A program made the position numbers and the translations under genes. The notes beneath the pieces were generated by a model that was not told the origin of the DNA, made no database searches, and worked only from the letters and a program-made list of their open reading frames with translations. Positions 33,805 to 45,441 of a stretch of DNA of 64,000 nt are shown in pieces; positions within the stretch are counted from its first letter, which is position 1, and every line of letters starts with the position of its first letter. Source of the DNA: Monocercomonoides exilis (Eukaryota; Preaxostyla; Oxymonadida; Polymastigidae); NCBI GenBank assembly GCA_001643675.2, contig LSRY02000038.1, positions 621,001 through 685,000 of the forward strand. Direction: 5' to 3'.

Positions 33805-35100
33805 ATTTGCAGAGCTAACAAATAAATCAACAAATTGGATCGAATGCTGCTTAATATGTATATGGAACTGATCAAAAAGTTCTTTTTCTGTTTTCTGTTT
33901 GTCTTTTCAATAACTATCAACTGCATGTTTTTATTCAGTCATGTAGTTACGAATATCTTTCAGTTTTTTCGACACAAATGGGCGTGTTTCAAAAAAATAT
34001 ACATCAGATCAATTCATTTTTATTCAAAAGAGTGTTTTGGTGCTTTGAAGTTTGTATTTATTGTGATAATGTGTTTGCATTTGAAATATCTATTTTATAG
34101 GCAAACATTCCAGAAGGATGGTTAATTGAATGATTTTTCAGAAATGAGCAATAGTTTATTTCAATGAAGAGCGTTTTAATAAATGGAAATTGCTTGTTCA
34201 CTTATTGCATGCGGAAAATACATGTTGCTCATTGGTGAGCATGTTGCGGTTGGTGCGTGTGCAGTGCATTGCTGAGCTTGCCAATTGCATTTGTTGATGA
34301 GGTAAAATTGAAATGGCGGAGCAGCAATTGTTGCGTTCTTGGAGAAAGTAGTTGCAAAGGACAAGGAATGGATGTGAGAGGAATTGGAGCAAATTCCCTC
34401 ACTTGGATGTATTTTTTTTTCGGAAACAACAATTGAAGCTGTATTTAGCATCGTCAATGCATTTTTTTTTCTTTATTGGTTGGGACAGAATTGCATTTTC
34501 TTTGCTTTTGAGTTACTGCAGCGTCTGATGGAGAAATGGCACTTTTCCTGGTCGATAGCGCGGTGGTGTTAAGTGTTGAAGAAGTGCAGCGATGCTGGCA
34601 TCAAAGCTTTGTGTTGCTTTCAGCAATCTCTGAATGTTTCGAAATGCATCAAACGGTAAAGTTTATTATATATATATTGTTGTGAAAATGGTTTTCATAA
34701 ATTAAGTTTTCAGTGAATAGATTATTTCCGAACGTTTTTGTGATCAAATTTTGCTTTTTATTTGAAAAGCTTATTTCTTTTAACTATTTTTGTTTCATGC
34801 AAATGAATTTTCGGCTCCTTTGAAAACAACAAAAATCAATTGCATTTCAATTTTGTTGGAAAGTTATTGGAAATTTCAAAAACAATTATTCTATGAATAA
34901 TCTTGAAAGAAAATGCCTGATTTCAAGAAGGATCACCAACATTAAAAATACAACAAAAATATGTTACATTTACGTTTATGAGTATTAGAAAAATGTTTCA
35001 AATAGATTTCTTGATTATCGTTGAATAATGAAAAAGAAAATTAAAAATTGGCTTAAAATTTGAAAATCTTGGATACGATTACAAAAAAAATTTTTTTATA
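33805..35100. other. AT-rich interval, no gene recognised
   Basis: Some short frames around 34180-34640 have mixed composition on both strands, but I could not find exon boundaries or a domain. Otherwise AT-rich. Confidence 0.4.
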
Positions 35101-35398
35101 CAGATATCGCACAAAATACCGGACAAGATCGATATCTCAATAAGAAGATAATTTGATAACCTCATCAAACTCATTTGAAAATTTTCAGAAAAATATATCG
35201 AAATCTCGGAGAAATAGGATTTTGAGTTTCTCCGAGATTTCGATATATATTTTTTCTGAGCACAAAAAAAGCTGAAGTGAAGTCTTGTTTTTCAAATGAG
35301 TTTGTGTTGATGAGGTATATTTTGAGGAAAATTATCAGAATTTTTCTTCTTGTGGTTATTGAGATATCGATCTTGTCCGGTATTTTGTGCGATATCTC
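35101..35398. mobile_element. 298-bp MITE with ~42-bp terminal repeats
   Basis: The ends read AGATATCGCACAAAATACCG...GACAAGATCGATATCTCAATAA and its reverse complement at 35356-35398. A second inner palindrome (ATATATCGAAATCTCGGAG and complement) lies near 35196-35250. A TA precedes the left end. Non-coding. It sits 20 bp left of the next element. Confidence 0.75.
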
Positions 35399-35418
35399 TT
35401 TATTTATAAGATGAGATA

Positions 35419-37092
35419 CACCAAAAATAATTCTTATTCGAAAAATAATAATTCAATTTCGTAAAAGAATAATTCAAAATCGGAATTAATATTTCAAATT
35501 CGAAAAAAAATAGTTCGAATTCGAAAATTAATAATTCGAATTCGGAATTAATATTTCAATTTCGTAATTTACACCAAAAATTATTCAACATCGAAAAAGT
35601 TTAATTCAAAATCGAAAAAGTTTAAAACAACATCGAAAAAGTTTAATTCAACATCGAAAATTATTATTCAAAATCGAAAAAGTTTAATTCGAAATCGAAA
35701 AAGTTTAAAACAACATCGAAAAAGTTTAATTCAACATCGAAAATTCTTTTTTTGTAAAATTTTTGAAAAAAATTTAAAAATTCATACTCATGTCAGTTTC
35801 TTTTCTTTCAGAAAATGATCAAAGAAATTTGTCAATTGCAATTAGAAAAATATTTTCCGTTGTTTTTTTGGTGTTTGGTTGTGTGAAATAGAGTATACAG
35901 GATAAAACTGAGTTATAATAAAACTCTTTACATATGTTCAGGAGATTTTAAGAAATAAAAGAAATAAATAAAAGAGATAGGATAGTTCATGATCTTGTTT
36001 TGTGCACAAAAAGGCAGAAATTAATCTCATTTATTGAAAACGAAATGATTTGAATTTCATTCATTGCATTGGAAACTGATAAAATAAAACATTTTCAATC
36101 TTCACAATGAGAAAAGAATCGATTGAGATCAGTCTATATCGTAGAAAAAAGTCGTTCAAAACGAAAGAAAAACATTTTTAATAAACAAACAAAAGTTATT
36201 ATCAACATTTATGTTTATGAAAATATTTCGGTTATGACTTGAATTAAAATTCTGAACAAATTATCTTCTTTTTCGATTTTGAATTAAACATTTTCGATGT
36301 TGAATTAAATATTTTCGATTTCGAATTAAACTTTTTCGATTTCGAATTAAAGTTTTCCGATTTCGAATAATAAATTTCGATGTTGAATTAAACTTTTTCG
36401 ATGTTGTTTTAAACTTTTTCGATTTTGAATTAAAGTTTTTCGATCTTGAATAATTTTTGGTGTATTAACTCGATTTCGAAAAAGAATATTTTTTTGATTT
36501 GTGGAATGAATAACTTATGTTTTTCGATTAATATTCTATAAATTTTTATCTCATCAGTAAACTTTGTTCGTAAATTTGTGAAAAATGATGTGTTTTCATT
36601 AAAAAATTTTCTTTCATTTTGAATGAAGATTTATTGATTGAAGTTAATTTGAAAAGAAAATGTATTCATTTTCGTATTAAAAATAGATGATTTTAATATT
36701 TTTACCAAAGAATAAATTTTTTTCTATTGGAAAAAAAATTCTTGTTTTTTTATTTTTCAATAAACGTGATTGAAATTTTAATATTTTTATTTTGATATTC
36801 AATCGAATGAATATTTTTGAAATTTCTATCATTTCAGTGATGATTTTCGAAAATGAAAAAAAAATTTAAAAAATTGATTCATTGATTGTTTCATTTTCAA
36901 AAAACAGTTTTCTTTGAGTAATAATATTTGATTGGTTAAAAAATAACTTGAACTTATCTGAAATCCATTCTCGAGATAAATTTTAATTTTTGGTTTTAAA
37001 TGAATATCGAAATTGAATAATACATTTTCGAAATTGAATTATTCTTTTTCGAAATCGAATTATTAATTTTCGATTTTGAATTATTTTTGGTG
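35419..37092. mobile_element. outer foldback element with CACCAAAAAT ends
   Basis: The left end CACCAAAAATAATTC (after TA at 35417-35418) and the right end GAATTATTTTTGGTG (to 37092) are inverted. Both arms (35419-35570 and about 36985-37092) are made of irregular ~20-22-bp units built on AATTCGAAWT / AATTCAAWTTCG. A second element of the same family (35572-36462) has inserted near the left arm. The interior is AT-rich and non-coding. The right TA is changed to TG. Confidence 0.75.
35572..36462. mobile_element. inner foldback element with iterated 22-bp arms, nested in the outer one
   Basis: 891 bp with ends CACCAAAAATTATTC and GAATAATTTTTGGTG, flanked by TA (35570-35571, 36463-36464). The left arm (35586-35745) has about eight tandem ~22-bp units of TTCAAMATCGAAAAAGTTTA type; the right arm (about 36270-36450) has about eight or nine in inverse orientation. 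The middle ~520 bp are unique and non-coding. It shares ends and motif style with the outer element and with 27185-27953. Confidence 0.85.
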
Positions 37093-37273
37093 TGATTTGA
37101 TAATCAGAATATGTGAAAAATGTGATTTTACAAAAATATTTCCCATATGAATGAAGACATTAACATTAAAAAAATCAGAATTAAATTAAAAATGAATTTT
37201 TATGGATAAGATATATAATTCATTTTGTGATGGAATCATTTATTATTTTCTTATTGATCAAACATCTTGAGAG

Positions 37274-38683
37274 ATGGCGATGGTAACTTTTTTACTTTTT
37301 GGAGAATTGTTCTGTGAAGCTATTAAAATTTATATTTCTGAGAATGGCAAAGATGCTGAAGAATGTGGAACAAAGAATCAGCCTTGCTTAACAATGATAT
37401 ATTCTTTGGAAAAATGCAGTGAAAAAAACGAAATTGCGTTTGCGATTGTAAGTAGACGTCTTGCATCAATGATTCCTGTTGAATTTAAAGATCAGAAAAT
37501 CGAACTATATGCAGAGACAGACAATCACACATCTTTTTTGCGCCCATTCCGTTGGAGTCTTACACCTGTCTTTACAACACATTCTACAAATCTTTCAGTG
37601 AAAGCATTAACTATTATTGCAGAGTGGAATGATAATGGAACCAACCCGATTCTGAGTTCAGACGAAAATTCATATTTATTACTGGAAAATGTTAATCTTT
37701 GCGAAGTTTACAACGGAAGACAAATACCTACTTTAGTCGAATCATTTATAACAGCTAGAGATTCCAGCCTCATTTTTAATTGTTGCAGGATAGAGGATGA
37801 AAGAGATTATGAAGAAAAATCTCTTGAGGAAGACGTTGCATGCCCATGGAAGAGCGGTTGCATTGAACTTTTGGAATGCAAAACGGTTATTGAAAATACT
37901 ACATTCAGTCGTGCTAACTGTGGATTCGTTTTTCAGAGAGGTGGCTCTTTAGAACTGAAGAATGACTCATTTTCAGCAGACACCTACATTCTGTATTCTG
38001 ATTTCAAAAGAACGGTGCATTGCGAAAACAAAGGATCACTGAGCATATCGTCAATCAGAACATTTGATCGCGAGAAAGAAGAGCAAGACGATTTGTGGAT
38101 GGATATTGGAGGATGCACATTGATTAGCAACGACAATCCAGGCAAATACATTTATTTCCACGTGAACATTTCGAGCATCGAGTGTGCATGGAGCTTGCTT
38201 GAAAGCGGATATTTGAAATTTTCATTTGAGGGATACGGGTTTACGCTGTGTCGGGAAAAAGTCAAATTCACATTTGCCTCAAAAGGGGCAACAGAAAAGA
38301 CAGTGATATCGAAGCAGCTGAAGAGCTGGTTTAGGACAAAAGCGGATGTTGAAGTCGAAGCGAGTGAGTTTTTAGGGGCTTCTTCTGTTTCTGTGCAGTT
38401 TGAGTATCCGTCGGCGACAGGGAACGGGAGCGGGACAGAGGAGACGCCTGAGCTGACTGTGGTGCTTCCGGAGAAGCCGGATGAGAGGGAGAAGACGCAT
38501 GCTCCAGGGAAAAATCATATGAAGACGATTATTTTGGCGATTGTGTGTTCGTTTGTAGGTGTGGTTGGGGCTGTTGTGCTGGTGGCGGTGGTGAAAATAA
38601 TGTGGGAGAGAAGGAGAAGAAATGGGGAAAGACTAAAAACGGAGCAGAATAATGTTCTTTATCAAGCAAATTCGGAATTATAC

Positions 38684-38689
<6 letters not shown>
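37274..38689 (+). CDS. single-pass membrane protein of the beta-helix surface type, possible retrocopy
   Basis: 471 residues, intronless. The N-terminal signal peptide (MAMVTFLLFGELFCEA) is followed by KIYISENGKDAEECGTKNQP, a common opening of pectin-lyase-fold surface proteins, then Cys- and Asn-rich strands (NTTFSRANCGFVFQRGGSLE, IYFHVNISSIECAWSLLE). A Pro/Glu/Thr linker (about residues 375-415) leads to one membrane helix (TIILAIVCSFVGVVGAVVLV) and a basic tail ending in ELYY with Tyr motifs. Predicted type I topology. The TAA stop is followed directly by about 33 A residues, with a 10-of-11 match (TGATGGAATYA) between the sequence 46 bp upstream of the ATG and the base just after the A run, as a retroposed cDNA would leave. 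Function unknown. Confidence 0.7.

Positions 38690-38722
<33 letters not shown>
38690..38722 (+). repeat. poly(A) tract directly after the stop codon
   Basis: An uninterrupted run of about 33 A starting at the base after TAA 38687-38689. A shorter A run follows at 38740-38752. Confidence 0.9.
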
Positions 38723-38724
<2 letters not shown>

Positions 38725-38752
38725 TTGATGGAATTAGCCAAAAAAAAAAAAA

Positions 38753-39595
38753 ATCAAAAATATTTATTCGGTGCGTATTTGTGCTTATATTTATATCATT
38801 GAATGTTTTGATTGTGAAGAATACGTATATATATGTGTATATCTGTTTTATGAATGTTTGCAATGGTAGAAACAAATAATTTGGTATTTTTATTTAAACA
38901 TTATATTTTGTACAGAAAGTTCCTCAAAGTAATTGTCTTCCGAAATTATATATGTAGCTTTGCAATATTTTTTTAATAATTTTATTTGAATTTTTATTTT
39001 TTTAAAGAAATTTACAATTATGTTTGCTTTTGTTTAGAATTTTAAGCATTTTCTTTGAATTTTTATTGAATCTTTCAGCTTTTCCATTTAATTAGTAACA
39101 TATTTTTCGGTAATATTTTTTTTCGAATGTGGTTTTTTTTTTATTTGTTTCTTTCAGTTATGAAATAACAAGATCTTTTACCTTTTTAACTGTTTTTTTC
39201 GAAATGTCTTGTTTGATTATTCTATTTTTTTTGTTCACTTTTTATAATTTCGCTTCTTTCGCCTTATTTCTGCAAAAAATAATTGAAAGGCGTTGTTTTA
39301 ATGTCTTTATTTGAATGTTAAAGAGCTCAAAATTTTGAATGTTTTTGTTATTTTTAACATATTTTTCGTGACTTTTTGTGTTATCATATTTCAAATGTGC
39401 AATCAAACAAAAAGAACAAGAAACAATTTGTTGTGTAGAAATTTAAAATAATTTTTTTCTTCTTTTTTTAATAATTCTGTTTGAATCATATTTATAACAT
39501 TATTCATGAATAGTACTTTTTTGTTGATATTTAAAAACTTTCAACATAATTTATTTTTTCATATTATAATTATACAAATTTGTGATCAAAACTCT
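38753..39595. other. AT-rich interval, no gene recognised
   Basis: T-rich on the plus strand with only hydrophobic artefact frames. It probably contains the promoter of the gene that starts at 39604. Confidence 0.45.
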
Positions 39596-39603
39596 TGCAT
39601 AAA

Positions 39604-40194
39604 ATGTTTGAGTCTTGCTGCCAAACGACAGGAATAACACCAAAAATTAGGCAAGCGTTGCTTGACTGCATGGAAAAAATTGAGGACATATATCCAAATA
39701 CAGTGCTTTCGTGCCTGGTTAATTGTGACACAGATGAAATGTTTGCTTGTTCTTTATTGTTATGTGAGTCAAAAACTTCTTTTACGCTGCTTTTTCTATT
39801 TATAAAAATATACACGATTAGTGTAACAGATAAGAAAAAGTTTACACCAAAAAAGGAAGAATTTATCACACTAATTTCATCACTCAGGCGTTCTGTTAAA
39901 ACGTTTTGTATGCAACATTTGTCTTAATTTTAATAACATTAAAATTATTTTTTACATTTTGTTGTTGACTTATTATCATTAGCCGAATCTGTTGCAAAAT
40001 CTGACAGTGCGATTATTCACATCAAAGGCACTGCAAGAATGTTTTCTCTGTTTTCTTTGGGCCATCAACATGTACTTGCATTCTACACAGCATTTGACCC
40101 AGTTATTCTAGAATCGTTCGACCCGTTTGAATGCGATCAATCTATGGCAAATATCATTCATGAAATTACACGAATAATAAAGAGTATCAAATGA
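39604..40194 (+). CDS. small conserved-looking protein, three exons, unidentified
   Basis: ATG 39604 (MFESCCQTTGITPKIRQALL, DCMEKIEDIYPNTVLSCLV), then a first intron at about 39759-39829. Two donor/acceptor pairs keep the frame: 39759/39820 and 39764/39829. The second exon (KKKFTPKKEEFITLISSLRR) ends at 39907. Intron 39908-39982 starts GTATGC and ends TTAG; exon 3 reads SESVAKSDSAIIHIKGTARM, FSLFSLGHQHVLAFYTAFD and ends in TGA 40192-40194. The product is about 150 aa with alternating strands and helices, in size and pattern compatible with a longin or roadblock-type small domain, but I cannot assign it. Codon use and three matching junctions support a real gene. Confidence 0.6.
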
Positions 40195-40514
40195 AATTGT
40201 TCAGCAAAAGCACCATGCTCAATTTTTTTCATAAAGTCATGCGCTAAATCATATAAACTGACATTTGGAGAGCCATGTTTAGAGTTGTTCTTTGCATTCA
40301 TGAATGCAGTTTCCAGTAAATATGATTTATTGGTAAGATAGAAGGGAAAATAAAAAATTTAATGTAAATCAGAACAAGTGTTTTTTCTTTTTGCTATACG
40401 TATATTTCCACAACACTTTTTGAAGATGTTTTTGCGTTTCGAAATAAAAATATTATTTAAAATAATATATTTAATTAGATAAGGGTTTGATCATATTATT
40501 CTTTTCTATTCTTA
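40195..40514. other. interval upstream of the MLF gene
   Basis: A minus-strand stretch 40340-40200 can be read as MNAKNNSKHGSPNVSLYDLA and onward for about 45 residues, but I found no splice partners and the plus strand is also open, so I do not call it a gene. The last ~130 bp form the likely promoter of the MLF gene. Confidence 0.3.
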
Positions 40515-41837
40515 ATGGATCCTTTTGGAGGGTTTTTTGGAGGTGGATTTCCCGATCCATTTGGAGGTGGAATGGGTTTTGGGTCATTTTTTAACGATCC
40601 ATTTTTTACTGATCCTTTTGGACATCGCAGGCAACAACAACAACAAATGGTTAATATTTTCAAGTTTATTTCATATTTTTAATTTAAATTTATATAGAGA
40701 TATTTACAGGACAGACAACCACATGGGCCGATGATTCAAGAACCAGGGGAACAACCACAAATTTCTCCATTTGGCTTTCCAGGATTTGGTGGATTCTCAT
40801 CAGGATCAACGACTTCTTATTCCTATTCATCAACAACTTCAAGTGGAAGCGGCGGACACTTTGTTACAAAAACTACAACCACGACTACTGGACCTGATGG
40901 AGTTGCAGAAACCCATCATATTGAAGCAGATTCATCAGGGAAAAAGAAAGTTATTTCAAAACGCAAAATAGGCGATAAAGCAATTGAAGTTGTGGAAGAA
41001 GAGGGGCCAGGACGATCTGTTCAACGGAAGCAGAAATTAGAAAACGTGAGTCTTCACGAGCTTAATCAGTTTGACAAAGAATGGGAACAAAGGCAATCAT
41101 CGCTGCCAAAGACTTCTCATTCACTTTCGTTCTTTGATCATGAAGGAAGGGAAAGGCATCGTCATCGAGCGTTGACGGGCACTACAATTCAAACCGGGAG
41201 CTCAAATGAATCTGGACCAATAATCCAGGAAATAACTGATGAAGACGATGATGTGATGGAGGCCGATGTGATGACAGAGGAGAAAATGCCCTCAGATCGA
41301 AGACGGAGCTCACGAAGAGGTGCGAGAGGCGATGGTGCTTCTGTGATAACAGCCGAGCGAGAAACAAAGAGGGTGGCTTGCGCAATCGTTGAAGAGCCAG
41401 ATGTACTTCCAACAGAATACACAACCACATCATCATCATCCTCATCAACTTCACCAGAAAGAGATGCGTTTGCCGCAGATCCGCCGATGCCTGGCTTTTT
41501 CCAGTCGTCGCGGCAGAGTCGCAATTCGAGGTACCCGCCGAGTGCGGTGGTGATAACAGAGGCAGACGAAGAGGAAGAAGAGGAGATGGGAGTGGCAGCG
41601 GAAGTGGGGGTGGAACAAGAAGAAGATGATAGTGATGATGATGATGAAAGAGAAATGGCTGGCAGAACATCAGGGCACAGCCACAGGAGCGAGAGAAGGG
41701 ACGATGATAGAAATCAGAGGAATCCAAGCCAAAATCATCATCAGCATCAGCAGCAGCACCATCATCACAGTGGGCATAGCAACTCTCGTCAAGAGTCAAG
41801 TGCACATAGACATTCATATGGCTACCCGAGGCATTAA
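40515..41837 (+). CDS. myeloid leukemia factor (MLF1) family protein
   Basis: Exons 40515-40649 and 40710-41837 join in phase 0 (intron GTTAAT...TTACAG, 60 nt), giving about 421 aa. The N-terminus is Gly/Phe-rich with the MLF hallmark NDPFFTDPFGHRRQQQQQM. The MLF core follows at about residues 65-170: SSGSTTSYSYSSTTSSGSGG, TTTTGPDGVAETHHIEADSS, KKKVISKRKIGDKA, SLHELNQFDKEWEQRQ. This parallels the family order of an SYS strand, an ETR-like motif, the ADS.G..K motif, the IGDK motif and FD.EW. In animals MLF proteins interact with 14-3-3, co-chaperones and transcription regulators; cytosolic/nuclear function here is inferred only. The C-terminal ~200 residues are acidic, Arg/Ser-rich and end in a His/Gln-rich tail, longer than animal MLF. 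Confidence 0.85.
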
Positions 41838-43321
41838 TGTGATGTGTGATTCGTATGATTATTATTATTTTCTTTTTTTTTTAGTTCTAATTTAATATTT
41901 TTATTCAAATAATAATTCTATTTTCTTTTTCTTTTTTTCTTTTCCCTTTCTTTTGTGTGTAGAATACTTGCTTATGTGTGCTTAAAAGTATGAATGCAGA
42001 TGTATGAACAGATTAATATTTTATGTGCATTGGTTTATTTCTCTGCTTCCATCTGGACAGTTTTCTTTGTTCTGCTTGAAACAAATATTCAACTTACAAA
42101 AGAATTTCATTAAAAAAACAAATAGTTTTAATGAAATACTACAAATTCTATTGAATGTGTTATTGAAGCCGTAAAGTTCACATGAATGATTATTCAACAT
42201 CATCAAAGAAACTTCAAACTTCTCATATATTATTGGAGCAACAATCACGTTTAATTCTATTATTTTTTTTATAAATAAATATTATAAGAGAAAATTATCG
42301 TTTAGTTATTTTTTTCCTGTTTGTTTCTTTGCTTTTTTTTTTCTATTTATCCTTTTGGATGCAAAACATTCATTTAAAAAAGAAACATTCATTCAAGTTT
42401 TATTATTTTCATTTTCTTTTTTCTTCAATCAATTATACTTTTTTTGTAATAATATAACTAGTAACATCTTTTTTAAGCAATCTTTGTTAATTTTTCAAGA
42501 TATCTGAAACAGTATTATAGAACACTGATAAAATTTGTTGAAATGGGGCAAAATTTTTGCATATATGAAAAAAACTGAGAAATGTTCCAAACTTTTTCTA
42601 CAATCATTTCATTATAAATCAACCGAAACAATGCAATTAATTACAGATAAATACAAAAATTGAGAAAAATGTTTGTAAAAGAAGAATGGAACAAAATTCA
42701 TAAAGCTAAAAATTTTGCCCCAAATGAAATCACCAAAATAAAAAAGAAAAAAGGTTTGAAGAAGATAAAACTCCAAAAAGTTTCATCACATTTTTTCTTA
42801 ATTTTGACGAATATTTTCTGTTGTTTTTCTATTTTTCTGAAATATGTTCTTTCCATTTAAATAAATGCTTTCAATATGAATTTCTTGTTTGAAAAATAAA
42901 ATGATGAATAAAAATAAAATTGGACTATTTGTTGTGTGTTATTACAATAATTGTAATATTTGTAATAAAAAAAAAATAAAACAAAAAATAAAACAAATCG
43001 AAAATTGAATTTTTTGAAAATTGGTAGAATTGAAGAGTTATTCAAATAAACTGCAACAATTTTTATATCTCACAATAACAGAAGCTTATTGAGGAATTGT
43101 ACTATATAAAAAACAATGTAATTAAATAACAGATGCAAACGTTATGAAACACTTCAAGATGCAAAATGAGGCATTTTGAATAAATGTGAAAAAACATGTT
43201 TGAAATATGTAGAATATTTCAGTTCACTTTATTATTGAAAATTTGAAAAATAAATTAACAGACAAAAAAATGATTAAAAAAAATAAATTCGAATAAAACA
43301 AAATAAAATTAATTTTTTTCT
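41838..43321. other. interval between convergent MLF and SPRY genes
   Basis: No gene seen with confidence. A minus-strand frame at 42248-42021 has a partly protein-like composition (NNHSCELYGFNNTFNRI; QNKENCPDGSREINQCT), but it lacks an ATG in the right place and has no recognisable domain. The rest is AT-rich. Confidence 0.4.
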
Positions 43322-45409
43322 TTAAGAAGCCCAATCAATTCCCTTTTGATCGGGCAATGTTTTAACAGTGGGTGCTTTTAAGCGTCGAATGCTGACAACT
43401 TCATACGAGGAACCTTCTTCACTCAGAAGACCCTAAGAAAAATTGTAATGTTAATGTGAATGTTGAAAGATATATAAAGATTAAATACACATATTTAAAT
43501 ATATAAATGTACAAATGAAAAAAAAGTTGAAAAGATAATATGAGAAACGACAAAAAAAAAAGGCACATTTAAAGGAAGAAAAATAAAATTCGTTGTTTCT
43601 ATTAACGATAAATAAATAAAATAGACATTAACATGTTTCACTTTCTCTTTTTCTCTCTCAAACAACAGCATACACAGAACTTCACGCTTTCAGGGATATT
43701 CTTATAAAATAGTCTCTGCTGTGAATCCTGCAAGAAGAAATGGCATGTTCTTATTTTGGAGTCCATATTCACTTCGACTGAAACTGGAATGCCGTCTGCC
43801 CACCGCGCATTTCCTGCTTTCCAGGTGCCGTCGTGGAAGAGAAGACCACTTTGGATAATGAAAATAAAATAAATATAAAATAAATATAAAATAAATATAA
43901 AATAAATATAAATAAAATTAAAAAAATAAAATAGATTTAAAAAAAAAAATTGAAATGAGCGAAAGAGGTAAAAAAAATATTGTATTCAAATGAATAATTA
44001 TTAGTGTTATAGACATTGTAAAGTTGAAAGGAAATTTCAAATTTGCAAGATAAAAGTTTAATATACAATAAATTATGCATATTTTGAAATAAATATTAAA
44101 GAAATAATAATAATAATCATGAACAATAAATAAATAAATAAAAATTAATAAATATAACTGCAAACTCCTTTGCAAAGTATCCGATGCTGTTCTTGTCATT
44201 TCCAGGCCAATAAGGAAAAGGTATTTTGAAATCACTCCGAACAATTCCAATTCCTAAAAAAGAACATTTGTTTCAATAAATAAATCAATAAATAAATAAA
44301 ATGGTAATAATTTCATCACAATAAAAATAATCATTCACAAATAGATAGGAAAAAATTCACATTTAAAAAATCCATTTCCATAAAAATATTCTATTATTTC
44401 CAGCTAATAATTCAGAATTTCTATTTTTATTTCTTTTTCCTTTTTCTTCTTTCTTTTTTCTTCTTTCTTTCCTTCTTCCTCTCTTTCTCCCTTTCCTCTC
44501 CTCCCTCTCCTTCTCCTCCTCTCCCACACTTGCATAATAATCCCCTCTGTAGAACTTAATCGTTGCCTTCCACACTCCACTCGATATCTCCTTTTGTATC
44601 GCCACTGTCATCGCCTCAGGATAAGTCGAAGTGACCCGCCAGCCAGAAACAGTGGCAATCGACGAGTTCATCACAGAAAACGTGATCTCCCGGTGCATGT
44701 TGCGGAAGGGATCAAGAGCGCCTGAGAAAGAAAAAGAAAGAAAAAGAAAGAAAAAGAAAGAAAAAGAAAGAAAAAGAAAGAAAAAGAGAAATATTGAAAG
44801 AGAGAGAGAGAGAGAAAGAGAAAAAAAATGAATAAATAGTTGCAGCGGTTGAAGTAGAGTTAAGGAATTAAATGATTCAATACAAATAATTAATTATAAA
44901 ACACACCCACATCAAAATAAACACAGAGAAATAAATACAGAAAAATAAATACAGAAAAATAAGAACATCACTAAAATTACTCCCCTTCCCCATTCATTCA
45001 CTAACAGAATCATTTCAATTCAATTTATTGATTCATTCATTGATTCATTCATTTATTCAATTTATTTATAAATTCAATTCAATTCAATAGAATACCTGAA
45101 GCATCTTCGTCATCTCGAGACTGACTGGAGTCGACGCTTTTTGAGTGAGATGAGCTTTTTTCCTGCGATCTGTGTGAAGACCCAGTTGAATTGGTGGTGG
45201 AAGAAGAAAGAGAAGAGGAAGAGGAAGAAGAAGAAGAAGAGGAAGCAGCAGGAGGAGGGGAAGAAGAGGAAGGAGAAGGAGAAGGAGAAGATGAACTTGC
45301 TATTCCTCCACTGCTGCTAGAATTGGGTGTGGCTGAAGAAGAAGAAGATGATGATGACGATGAAATTACTTGTGTTTGAGAATTTATTTGTTGAGAAGAA
45401 GGAGATGTT

Positions 45410-45441
<32 letters not shown>

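Noticed and set aside
35586-35745. CRISPR-like regular repeats
   Set aside because: The ~22-bp units are directly adjacent without unique spacers, are mirrored at the other end of the element, and the host is eukaryotic.
40200-40340. Small minus-strand gene beside the 39604 gene
   Set aside because: Only ~45 residues, no splice sites or domain, and the opposite strand is equally open.
42021-42248. 75-residue minus-strand ORF
   Set aside because: Starts with a non-ATG codon and contains an intron-like stretch, but no consistent exon structure could be built.
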